Positions 1-5,564 of a DNA stretch of 5,564 nucleotides are shown here, piece after piece (the stretch's first letter is position 1; every line of letters begins with the position of its first letter). The notes beneath the pieces were generated by a model. The model ran no database searches. It saw only the letters and a program-made list of their open reading frames with translations, and was not told the origin of the DNA. A program made the translations under genes and the position numbers. Origin of the DNA: Rhodobiaceae bacterium (lineage in GTDB: Bacteria > Pseudomonadota > Alphaproteobacteria > Parvibaculales > Parvibaculaceae). The stretch lies in assembly GCA_002401305.2 (NCBI GenBank), contig NVSO02000007.1, positions 1-5,564 of the forward strand, given 5' to 3'.

Positions 1-1218
1 CCGACGCTCCAACAAACGCGTGTGACGTTCTTTGAACGTGTCGCTGAATTTGAAATAGGGTGCGAGGAGCGGCAATAAAATAAGGTTCGCGATGAGTTTG
101 AGAGCGATACCTAATGCGGCGATGACTGCGATTTCTTGCACCATGGGAATGGCGATTAACAGCAGCAGCAAAAACCCTACAAGGTCGGTTAGGATGGCCA
201 TGCCGCCGGGCGCGAAGAGATGCCGGAACGTATAACGGGCCGCTTCGTAAGGCGTTGCCCCTTCTGCCACCGTGCGAGAAAGCAAATTGATTTGTTGAAT
301 GCCGTGGCTTACGCCGATGGCATAGACGAGGAACGGCACGAGGATGGCCATTGGGTCCAACCCGTAACCCAGCATCTCCATAATACCGAATTGCCAAACA
401 ACTGAGATGGCAGAGCACCCGACCGCCAGCAATGTGAGGCCAAGATGGCGAATGTAAATCCACAATGCGACGGCGGTGAGAAGGAAAGAGACGAAGAAAA
501 AGAAAATGACATTCAAGGTGGCGTTTGTGATTTCACCAACCAGTTTTGCAAACCCAATAATGTGGACCTTCGCGCCCTGCGCCTCGAACTTGGCGCGGAC
601 AGCTTCCAGTCTTTCTGCTGCAGCTGCATAGTCGAGGGGCTCGCCGGTGAAGGGCTCCACCTCCATGAGTTCTAATCGGATGAGGGCCGCGCTTGAATCA
701 TAGGATGTCAATTTACCGATCAGGCCAGCGTTCTGAGCGTCCTCGCGAATATCTTCGATCATTTCCGGTGTGAGGTTTTCCGCCGTCACTGTGCCGGGAA
801 TGAGTTTGTGGGCGTGAATACCCTCTTCATCAATTTCCAAAATGCGCAGATTGGGGGTCCAGAATGAGGTCACAGATGTACGAAAAACACCCGGCACGTA
901 GAAAAGCTCGTCGGTTATATGATAGAGCGTTTCTAGGAATTCCTTATTCCAAATATCTCCGGTAGGCGATTCGATTGCCACAATGATGCCATTGGGACCG
1001 GGCAGCTGCTCTCGGTATTCGAAAAATGTTTCGATGAATGGATGGCCCGATGGGAGTTGCTTTTCAAAGCCTGCATCAATATGAACTTCGCTGGCACGCC
1101 AAAAACTAACCAGCGTGAGCGCCAAGAGAAGAAACAAAATAAGTTTCCGGTTTTTGAAAACCACCCCTTCAAATTTCGACATCCACCCACTGGTTGAAGG
1201 TTGCTCTTGCATCGACAT
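1..1218 (-). CDS. RND-superfamily MMPL/COG1033-type exporter, N-terminal half (partial, runs off left edge)
   Basis: This frame is open for 406 codons from an ATG to the left edge with no stop, so the C-terminal half is missing; such proteins usually have about 750-800 residues. Layout: a short cytoplasmic N-terminus, TM1 at about residues 25-41, a periplasmic porter-like domain at about 42-233, then five closely spaced hydrophobic segments (about 234-255, 260-282, 288-310, 338-358, 360-388). The core PFLVYAIGVSHGIQQ (295-309) and the ILTDLVGF stretch (342-349) are typical of the COG1033 'predicted exporter' branch of RND/MMPL proteins. By family it should be an inner-membrane, proton-driven exporter of a lipid or other hydrophobic compound; the substrate cannot be read from the sequence. 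Start choice: the ATG at 1218 follows AGAGGGG; a second ATG at 1212 is in frame. The 273-base gap upstream and a terminator-like hairpin suggest its own promoter. Family is confident, substrate unknown. Confidence 0.93.
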   Translation of the reverse strand, partial: MSMQEQPSTSGWMSKFEGVVFKNRKLILFLLLALTLVSFWRASEVHIDAGFEKQLPSGHPFIETFFEYREQLPGPNGIIVAIESPTGDIWNKEFLETLYHITDELFYVPGVFRTSVTSFWTPNLRILEIDEEGIHAHKLIPGTVTAENLTPEMIEDIREDAQNAGLIGKLTSYDSSAALIRLELMEVEPFTGEPLDYAAAAERLEAVRAKFEAQGAKVHIIGFAKLVGEITNATLNVIFFFFVSFLLTAVALWIYIRHLGLTLLAVGCSAISVVWQFGIMEMLGYGLDPMAILVPFLVYAIGVSHGIQQINLLSRTVAEGATPYEAARYTFRHLFAPGGMAILTDLVGFLLLLLIAIPMVQEIAVIAALGIALKLIANLILLPLLAPYFKFSDTFKERHTRLLERR

Positions 1219-1428
1219 ATTCCCCTCTACGACGTTGTCCGCCTGTTATATCTAGATAGGCATTAGCCCATCTCGCACTCGCCTGTCGATCCCCCGATCG
1301 AGCTAGTAAGAGCGTCTGCAACGCTTAGGTCCTGTATTTTTCCACTCTGCCGATGATAATCTAAACCGTCTCACCACAGAGTTAACACCTTGCCATTGCC
1401 TCGTGTTGCGGCGCAAGCGCTACACATC
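1219..1428 (-). promoter_or_regulatory. Probable promoter/leader region of the MMPL-type exporter
   Basis: No gene is seen in these 210 bases. They contain a -10-like TATAAC on the minus strand (1250-1245) about 27 bases before the start codon, but no recognisable -35 box 16-18 bases further up. A perfect 10-bp palindrome TATCTAGATA (1249-1258) overlaps that hexamer, and an inverted repeat TCGATC-cccc-GATCGA (1286-1301) lies about 70 bases before the start. These could be operator sites; short palindromes also arise by chance, so the call rests mostly on position after a terminator-like hairpin and before a gene. Confidence 0.3.
1222..1228 (-). promoter_or_regulatory. Shine-Dalgarno sequence of the MMPL-type exporter
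   Basis: On the minus strand AGAGGGG precedes ATG at 1218, with five bases between the GAGG core and the ATG. The same site is 11 bases from the second in-frame ATG at 1212, so the first ATG is favoured but the second is not excluded; the two starts differ by only two residues. Confidence 0.65.
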
Positions 1429-1459
1429 AAAGGAGGCACCAAGTTCTGGCGCCTCCTTC
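1429..1459 (-). terminator. Stem-loop, probable transcription terminator of the dehydrogenase gene
   Basis: A perfect 8-bp stem (AAGGAGGC at 1430-1437 with GCCTCCTT at 1451-1458) continues after one A/C mismatch into CCA/TGG, closing a five-base loop. It begins 32 bases past the dehydrogenase stop codon. The T-tract that follows on the minus strand is very short, so it may be a weak or Rho-assisted terminator, or an RNA-stabilising 3' hairpin. It is nearly symmetrical and could work in either direction, but no plus-strand gene is seen. Confidence 0.55.
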
Positions 1460-1491
1460 ACTTACATCGTCAATCTAACACCCCAAAAGGA

Positions 1492-2622
1492 TTAGATGCC
1501 TTTGCTTGGGTTGATCAGGTATTTCTCACCTGTCTTTTTAGCCACGTACAATCGAACATTCTCGATATCCAGAGCCTCTTCCAAGGACAGTTCTTTTGTA
1601 AAGGAGCTGGCAAATGTTGTTTTAATTTCACTGGCAACACGCGCTTGCAGTTCTGCGGTACGTTCTCCCCCGATGCGCCCTAAGAACAATGGCAGCAACC
1701 AGCCGCCAATGCCCCACGCCATACCGTAGTTGCGGTCCAAAGTGGTCGAGGAAATATCAAGGCCACCATAGAGGTACACTTGCTTCAATTCTGTTGACCC
1801 ATATGTATTGAGCCCGGTGACACCGCGGCTGGCAGCCCGTTCCATTGCAACCAAAATGGAGTTGACCAAGCGGCCCCCGCCAATGGCATCGAATGCCAAT
1901 GTCGCGCCAGTCTCGGCGAGCGCATCAACCAAATCATCCATGAAACTTTCTTTGGATGAATCGCAAATGTGTTTTGCACCAATGGCTTTGAGGATCGCTG
2001 CTTGCTCGTCATTACGAACAATATTGACCAATTCCACGCCATCGTTCAGACAAATCTTGTTGAGCATTTGCCCCAAGTTCGACGCAGCAGCGGTGTGCAC
2101 CAACGCCTTGTGACCTTCAAGCTTCATGGTTTCCACCATGCCCAGAGCGGTCAGCGGGTTGACGAAGCTGGAAGCTGCATCGCGCGGTGTTGTCCCTGCA
2201 TTATGCGGCAAGCAACTAACAACGGGCACACAACAATATTGTGAATAGGAAGACCCTGAGACCACAGACACTGTTTTGCCCATCAAAGCTTGTGCCGCAG
2301 CATCTTCGCCCGCAGCAATAACTGTTCCCGCGCCTTCATTACCAACAGGAATGGCCATGTCAAAACGAGACGCGACCATGCCCAACCGTTTTTCCGGCAC
2401 CGGCGCTGTCAGCAGCACGCGGCCGCCAGCATCTGCACGTTTTGCTTCCCGGATGTCAGCAGGTCCAAAAAGAGGTCCCATGTCGGACGGATTGATCGGA
2501 GAGGCTTCCATCCGAACCAGTACTTCGCTTGCGCCGGGTGTTGGAATGTCGATTTTCTCAATGGAAATCTCTAACTGTCCACCGCGGGTGATTTTTGATT
2601 GGATCTGCGAGCCAGTGCTCAT
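1492..2622 (-). CDS. Zinc-independent MDR-family NAD(P)-dependent dehydrogenase / quinone oxidoreductase-like protein
   Basis: A complete gene of 376 residues. The N-terminal GroES-like domain carries SPINPSD (41-47) and GNEGAG (94-99), the place where zinc alcohol dehydrogenases have GHE; the zinc-ligand histidine is Asn here, and no four-cysteine structural zinc lobe is present, so the enzyme is predicted to be zinc-free. NPLTALGM (155-162) is the quinone-reductase/enoyl-reductase hallmark before the Rossmann fold. The cofactor-binding loop reads HTAAASNLGQ (176-185), an unusual form of the AxxGxxG pattern. Further Rossmann features are IVRN after beta-2 (201-204) and FDAIGGG (244-250). About 45 residues separate SPINPSD from GNEGAG, longer than in a minimal quinone reductase. 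Likely reaction: NAD(P)H-dependent reduction of a quinone, enone or enoyl thioester, in the cytoplasm; substrate unknown. The frame extends to an ATG at 2637, but the ATG at 2622 has GAGGGAG six bases upstream and is preferred. It stands apart from both neighbours. Confidence 0.94.
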   Translation of the reverse strand: MSTGSQIQSKITRGGQLEISIEKIDIPTPGASEVLVRMEASPINPSDMGPLFGPADIREAKRADAGGRVLLTAPVPEKRLGMVASRFDMAIPVGNEGAGTVIAAGEDAAAQALMGKTVSVVSGSSYSQYCCVPVVSCLPHNAGTTPRDAASSFVNPLTALGMVETMKLEGHKALVHTAAASNLGQMLNKICLNDGVELVNIVRNDEQAAILKAIGAKHICDSSKESFMDDLVDALAETGATLAFDAIGGGRLVNSILVAMERAASRGVTGLNTYGSTELKQVYLYGGLDISSTTLDRNYGMAWGIGGWLLPLFLGRIGGERTAELQARVASEIKTTFASSFTKELSLEEALDIENVRLYVAKKTGEKYLINPSKGI

Positions 2623-2628
2623 GGTATT

Positions 2629-2635
2629 CTCCCTC
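2629..2635 (-). promoter_or_regulatory. Shine-Dalgarno sequence that sets the dehydrogenase start at 2622
   Basis: On the minus strand GAGGGAG is followed by six bases (AATACC) and then ATG at 2622. The longer in-frame start at 2637 would place this sequence inside the coding region, and nothing comparable stands upstream of 2637. The extra five residues of the longer form (MRENT) are therefore probably untranslated. Confidence 0.8.
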
Positions 2636-2691
2636 ATCTGGGGGCTTTCACGCCCGCCCAGACATTTGTAAATTGATATATGGAGGCAGGT

Positions 2692-2720
2692 TAGAGCGTT
2701 CCTTTGGAAATTGCACTCTA
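2692..2720. repeat. Imperfect dyad upstream of the dehydrogenase gene (possible operator)
   Basis: On the plus strand TAGAG at 2692-2696 is mirrored by CTCTA at 2716-2720, and within it TTCC-ttt-GGAA forms a second, central palindrome; the two arms differ in length by four bases. It lies 70-98 bases upstream of the preferred dehydrogenase start, where a regulator could bind. No convincing -35/-10 pair was found beside it. Confidence 0.25.
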
Positions 2721-2722
2721 TC

Positions 2723-2750
2723 CCTACCCGCCAGCTTGGTTTTAGGTAGG
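2723..2750. repeat. Interrupted stem-loop after the cusA-like gene
   Basis: CCTACC (2723-2728) pairs with GGTAGG (2745-2750), with an inner CCA/TGG stem and an asymmetric internal loop. It starts 48 bases past the pump's stop codon. No T-tract follows on the minus strand, so it is not a standard intrinsic terminator; at most it is a 3'-end hairpin. The pump could still be read through into the dehydrogenase gene. Confidence 0.25.
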
Positions 2751-2798
2751 CACTTTGTTGCCAATCTCAAGCCGGTGCTGCAAAAAATTCACCGATTG

Positions 2799-5564
2799 TC
2801 ATGTTTGGGAGGGAATAGTCCCCTTCTTTTGATGCACAAGCAGATACATCACCGGGATGACGATGAGGGCCAGAACTGTTGCACTGATCATCCCGCCCAC
2901 CATGGGAGCTGCGATTCGGCGCATAATCTCTGACCCAGTTCCCGATCCATACATAATCGGCGCGAGACCGGCCACAATGACGGCAAAGGTCATCGTGATC
3001 GGTCGTACACGGCGCAATGCACCGTGTTGGACGGCCTCAAACACATCATTGGGTGTCATTTCCCGTGCTTCACTCTGCGCCTGCTCTTGAATGCTGGTCA
3101 GCTCTTGGCGTAAATACATGATCATCAACACGCCAATTTCCACCGCCACACCCGAGAGCGCGATAAAGCCAACGGCCACCGCGACGGACATGTTGAAATC
3201 CAATACCCACATCAGCCAAACCCCACCCACGAGGGCAAAGGGCAGAGTTCCCATGATAATGAGAACATCTGTGCTGTTTTGAAAATACAGGAACAGCAGA
3301 AGAATGATGATGGCCAACATACCCGGCCCTACCAACGCAAACCGTTCTTTGGCTCTTTCCATATATTCGTATTGCCCTGACCATCCGATCGAATAACCAG
3401 CGGGTAAATCCAGTTCTTCCTCCACGACGCGGCGCGCCTCTTGGACATAGGACCCTAAATCACGGCCCGCTATGTCCACATAGACCCATCCATTAAGACG
3501 GGCGTTCTCACTGCGAATGACGCCGGGGCCTTCTGCAATGGTGATGGTTGCCACGCGGCCTAGGGGGATTTCCATACCCTGAGGAGTAATGAGTGGCAGT
3601 TCCTTTAGTTTCTGGACGGAGTTACGGCTTTCCTGAGGGTAACGGAGGTTTATCGGATAGCGCTCCCGTCCCTCCACACTTTCACCCAAGGTCATGCCCC
3701 CAATGGCGACGCGTATCACAGCATGCACATCTGCAATGTTGAGCCCGAAGCGCGCGGCTTTGCGGCGATCTACATCTACATCGATGAAGCGCCCCCCTGT
3801 TACACGCTCGGCGTAGACCGAGGTGGTGCCCTCCACTTTGGCTAAGACCGTTTCCAAACGTCGGCCAAGCCCCTCAATCACGGCTAAGTCGGGCCCGGAA
3901 ATTTTAACGCCTACAGGTGTTTTTATGCCGGTCGCCAACATGTCCAATCGGTTTTTGATGGGCATAATCCAGACATTGGTCAGGCTTGGCACCTGAACCA
4001 GGTCGTTCAGCTCCTTTTTTATGCTCTCCATTGTCACGCCCGGGCGCCATTCTGATCGCGGTTTAAGTTGAATGGTTGTTTCAATCATGGGCAAGGGTGC
4101 AGGGTCTGTTGCGGTTTCGGCCCGGCCGGCTTTCCCATATACCGTTAGGACTCCGGGCACTGAAGCAATCAACTTGTTGGTTTGCTGCAAAATCTGCGTC
4201 ATCTTGCCCGCTGAAACTGCCGGGAAGGCACTTGGCATATAGAGCAAATCCCCCTCATCCAAATCCGGCATGAACTCACTTCCCAATTGGCTGATGGGCA
4301 GAATAGCGGTTACCAACAATGTCGCAGCGATTGCCAAAGTTGCCCATGGTCGACGCAGCGCTAATGCCAGCACGGGCCTATATCCCCGCAGCAATAGACG
4401 ATTGACGGGGTTGTTGCGTTCTGGCGTGATTTTGCCGCGCACAAAATATCCGATGAGCACAGGCACAATGGTGATCGACAAGGCGGTTGCTGCGGCCATG
4501 GCATAGGTCTTGGTGAAGGCTAAGGGCTGGAACATCCGCCCTTCTTGTGCTTCCAAGGCAAAGATTGGGGTGAAACTTAAAGTGATGATCAACAGAGAAA
4601 AGAAGAGGGCGGGACCAACCTCAACACAGGCATTGGTAATCACTTCCCAACGTCTCTCTTCGCTCGGGTTTTCTTCCTCCAATTTTTTGTGCACGTTTTC
4701 GAGCATGACAATGGTGGCGTCGACCATTGCCCCCACCGCAATGGCAATCCCGCCCAATGACATAATGTTGGCGTTAATGCCTTGAGTATTCATCACCCAA
4801 AAAGCGACGCCGACACCCAAGGGTAAGCTCAACGCAACGACGAGGGCTGATCGCAAATGATAGAGAAACAGCGCGCAGACCAATGCGACAATGAGAAACT
4901 CTTCGATCAATTTTTCTTGGAGTGTGTCCACTGCCCGCCCAATTAAGTTGGACCTGTCATAGGTAGTCACAATTTCCACGCCTTTTGGGAGGCCTGCTTT
5001 GAGCAACTCGAGCTTGGCTTTCACCCGCTCAATGGTCGCCATGGCATTTTCACCGGACCGCATGATGATAACGCCGCCGACAGCTTCTCCTTCACCATTG
5101 AGCTCGCCGATGCCTCGGCGTAATTGCGGGCCCACTCGAATTTCTGCCACGTCTTTTAGAAGCAGAGGCGTGCCGCTTTTAGAGACCTTTAGGGGGATCA
5201 ATTCGAGATCCTGCATCGACGTGATGTACCCGCTGGCCCGTACCATATATTCGGCTTCGGCCATTTCTAAAACCCGGCCACCGGTCTCTTGATTGCCGCG
5301 TTCGATGGCGCGTTTGACAAGGTTCAACGGAATTTTAAGAGTACGCAATCGATCCGGGTCAACGATCACCTGATATTGTTTATCCATCCCCCCGATGGTG
5401 GCCACCTCCGACACACCTTCAACGGTTTGCAGTTCAAACTTCAAAAACCAGTCTTGCAAAGACCGAAGCTGGCCTAGATCGTGGCCCCCTGTTTTATCAA
5501 TGAGCGCATATTGGTACACCCAGCCCACACCCGTTGCATCGGGGCCTAACACTGGCTTTGCTTC
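2799..5564 (-). CDS. cusA: CusA/SilA-type heavy-metal efflux RND pump, inner-membrane subunit (partial, N-terminus beyond right edge)
   Basis: The frame is open from the right edge to TGA at 2801-2799, giving 921 residues. Compared from memory with E. coli CusA (1047 residues), about 125 N-terminal residues including TM1 are missing. The fragment opens in the porter domain at LGPDATGVGW; a GTG at 5552 lies inside this conserved motif and is not the start. It then shows TM2-TM6 (about 217-375), TM7 (about 405-424), a second porter half, and TM8-TM12 (about 745-908). The three methionines of the Cu(I)/Ag(I) site are present (CusA M573, M623, M672; here residues 443, 493, 542), as are the D617 and E625 equivalents (487, 495). 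Relay residues D405 and E939 are kept (282 and 809), but K984 is Ile (856). It should export Cu(I)/Ag(I) from periplasm or cytoplasm through an adaptor and an outer-membrane channel, driven by protons. A CzcA-like Zn/Co role is less likely given the methionines. No cusF-like gene follows. Confidence 0.95.
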   Translation of the reverse strand, partial: EAKPVLGPDATGVGWVYQYALIDKTGGHDLGQLRSLQDWFLKFELQTVEGVSEVATIGGMDKQYQVIVDPDRLRTLKIPLNLVKRAIERGNQETGGRVLEMAEAEYMVRASGYITSMQDLELIPLKVSKSGTPLLLKDVAEIRVGPQLRRGIGELNGEGEAVGGVIIMRSGENAMATIERVKAKLELLKAGLPKGVEIVTTYDRSNLIGRAVDTLQEKLIEEFLIVALVCALFLYHLRSALVVALSLPLGVGVAFWVMNTQGINANIMSLGGIAIAVGAMVDATIVMLENVHKKLEEENPSEERRWEVITNACVEVGPALFFSLLIITLSFTPIFALEAQEGRMFQPLAFTKTYAMAAATALSITIVPVLIGYFVRGKITPERNNPVNRLLLRGYRPVLALALRRPWATLAIAATLLVTAILPISQLGSEFMPDLDEGDLLYMPSAFPAVSAGKMTQILQQTNKLIASVPGVLTVYGKAGRAETATDPAPLPMIETTIQLKPRSEWRPGVTMESIKKELNDLVQVPSLTNVWIMPIKNRLDMLATGIKTPVGVKISGPDLAVIEGLGRRLETVLAKVEGTTSVYAERVTGGRFIDVDVDRRKAARFGLNIADVHAVIRVAIGGMTLGESVEGRERYPINLRYPQESRNSVQKLKELPLITPQGMEIPLGRVATITIAEGPGVIRSENARLNGWVYVDIAGRDLGSYVQEARRVVEEELDLPAGYSIGWSGQYEYMERAKERFALVGPGMLAIIILLLFLYFQNSTDVLIIMGTLPFALVGGVWLMWVLDFNMSVAVAVGFIALSGVAVEIGVLMIMYLRQELTSIQEQAQSEAREMTPNDVFEAVQHGALRRVRPITMTFAVIVAGLAPIMYGSGTGSEIMRRIAAPMVGGMISATVLALIVIPVMYLLVHQKKGTIPSQT

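Noticed and set aside
220..675. Open frames on the plus strand (220-405, 445-675) opposite the MMPL-type gene
   Set aside because: They lie fully opposite a coding frame with clear family motifs, have no recognisable domain, and their composition looks like a shadow.
933..1190. Minus-strand 85-codon frame inside the exporter gene
   Set aside because: It overlaps the exporter gene in another frame, and its translation has no coherent domain, whereas the exporter frame runs open with the expected TM pattern.
1390..1683. Plus-strand frame covering the terminator hairpin and the end of the dehydrogenase gene
   Set aside because: No family resemblance; its 5' part crosses the hairpin and its 3' part is antisense to the dehydrogenase coding sequence.
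2276..2671. Plus-strand 131-codon frame opposite the dehydrogenase start
   Set aside because: Antisense to a well-supported gene, with no domain and low-complexity Ala/Ser/Pro content typical of shadows.
2763..2799. Possible hairpin near the pump's stop codon (CGGTG/CACCG) enclosing a run of six T on the minus strand
   Set aside because: The T-run sits in the loop rather than after the stem and the stem is only 5 bp, so it does not fit an intrinsic terminator.
2595..2933. Plus-strand 112-codon frame spanning the gap between the dehydrogenase and the pump
   Set aside because: It is the only long frame crossing this gap, but both ends lie antisense to firm genes, no Shine-Dalgarno sequence is evident, and the translation matches nothing I recognise.
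5550..5552. GTG at 5552 as a start for the pump
   Set aside because: It lies inside a conserved CusA porter motif, and the frame stays open to the window edge, so the gene is cut rather than starting there.

Overview
The window holds three protein genes, all on the minus strand. Read 5'->3' on that strand (right to left) they are: (1) most of a CusA/SilA-type heavy-metal efflux RND pump, whose N-terminus lies beyond the right edge; (2) a complete zinc-less MDR-family (quinone oxidoreductase-like) dehydrogenase; (3) the N-terminal half of an MMPL/COG1033-type RND-superfamily exporter, cut by the left edge. I see no gene that I believe on the plus strand, and no RNA gene, CRISPR array, insertion sequence or tRNA.

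Organism: a Gram-negative bacterium. A tripartite heavy-metal RND pump implies an outer membrane. The base composition looks near 50% GC, genes have good Shine-Dalgarno sequences, and the protein families suit a proteobacterium, possibly an environmental or marine one. I cannot place it more finely.

Layout: 2799-5564 is the cusA-like gene. 2623-2798 is a 176-base gap with two imperfect dyads and no clear terminator. 1492-2622 is the dehydrogenase, whose start is fixed by a strong Shine-Dalgarno sequence. 1219-1491 is a 273-base gap holding a good stem-loop terminator candidate just after the dehydrogenase, then short palindromes and a -10-like hexamer before the exporter. 1-1218 is the exporter.

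How they fit together: the metal pump should work with a periplasmic adaptor (CusB-like) and an outer-membrane channel (CusC-like), probably encoded upstream beyond the right edge. No CusF-like chaperone gene follows it. The gaps of 176 and 273 bases and the terminator between genes 2 and 3 suggest three separate or loosely linked transcription units rather than one pathway. I did not find a new system here. The most notable points are residue-level: the metal pump keeps the three-methionine Cu(I)/Ag(I) site but lacks the lysine of the E. coli CusA proton relay, and the MMPL protein has Ser-His where many MMPL proteins carry Asp-Tyr.
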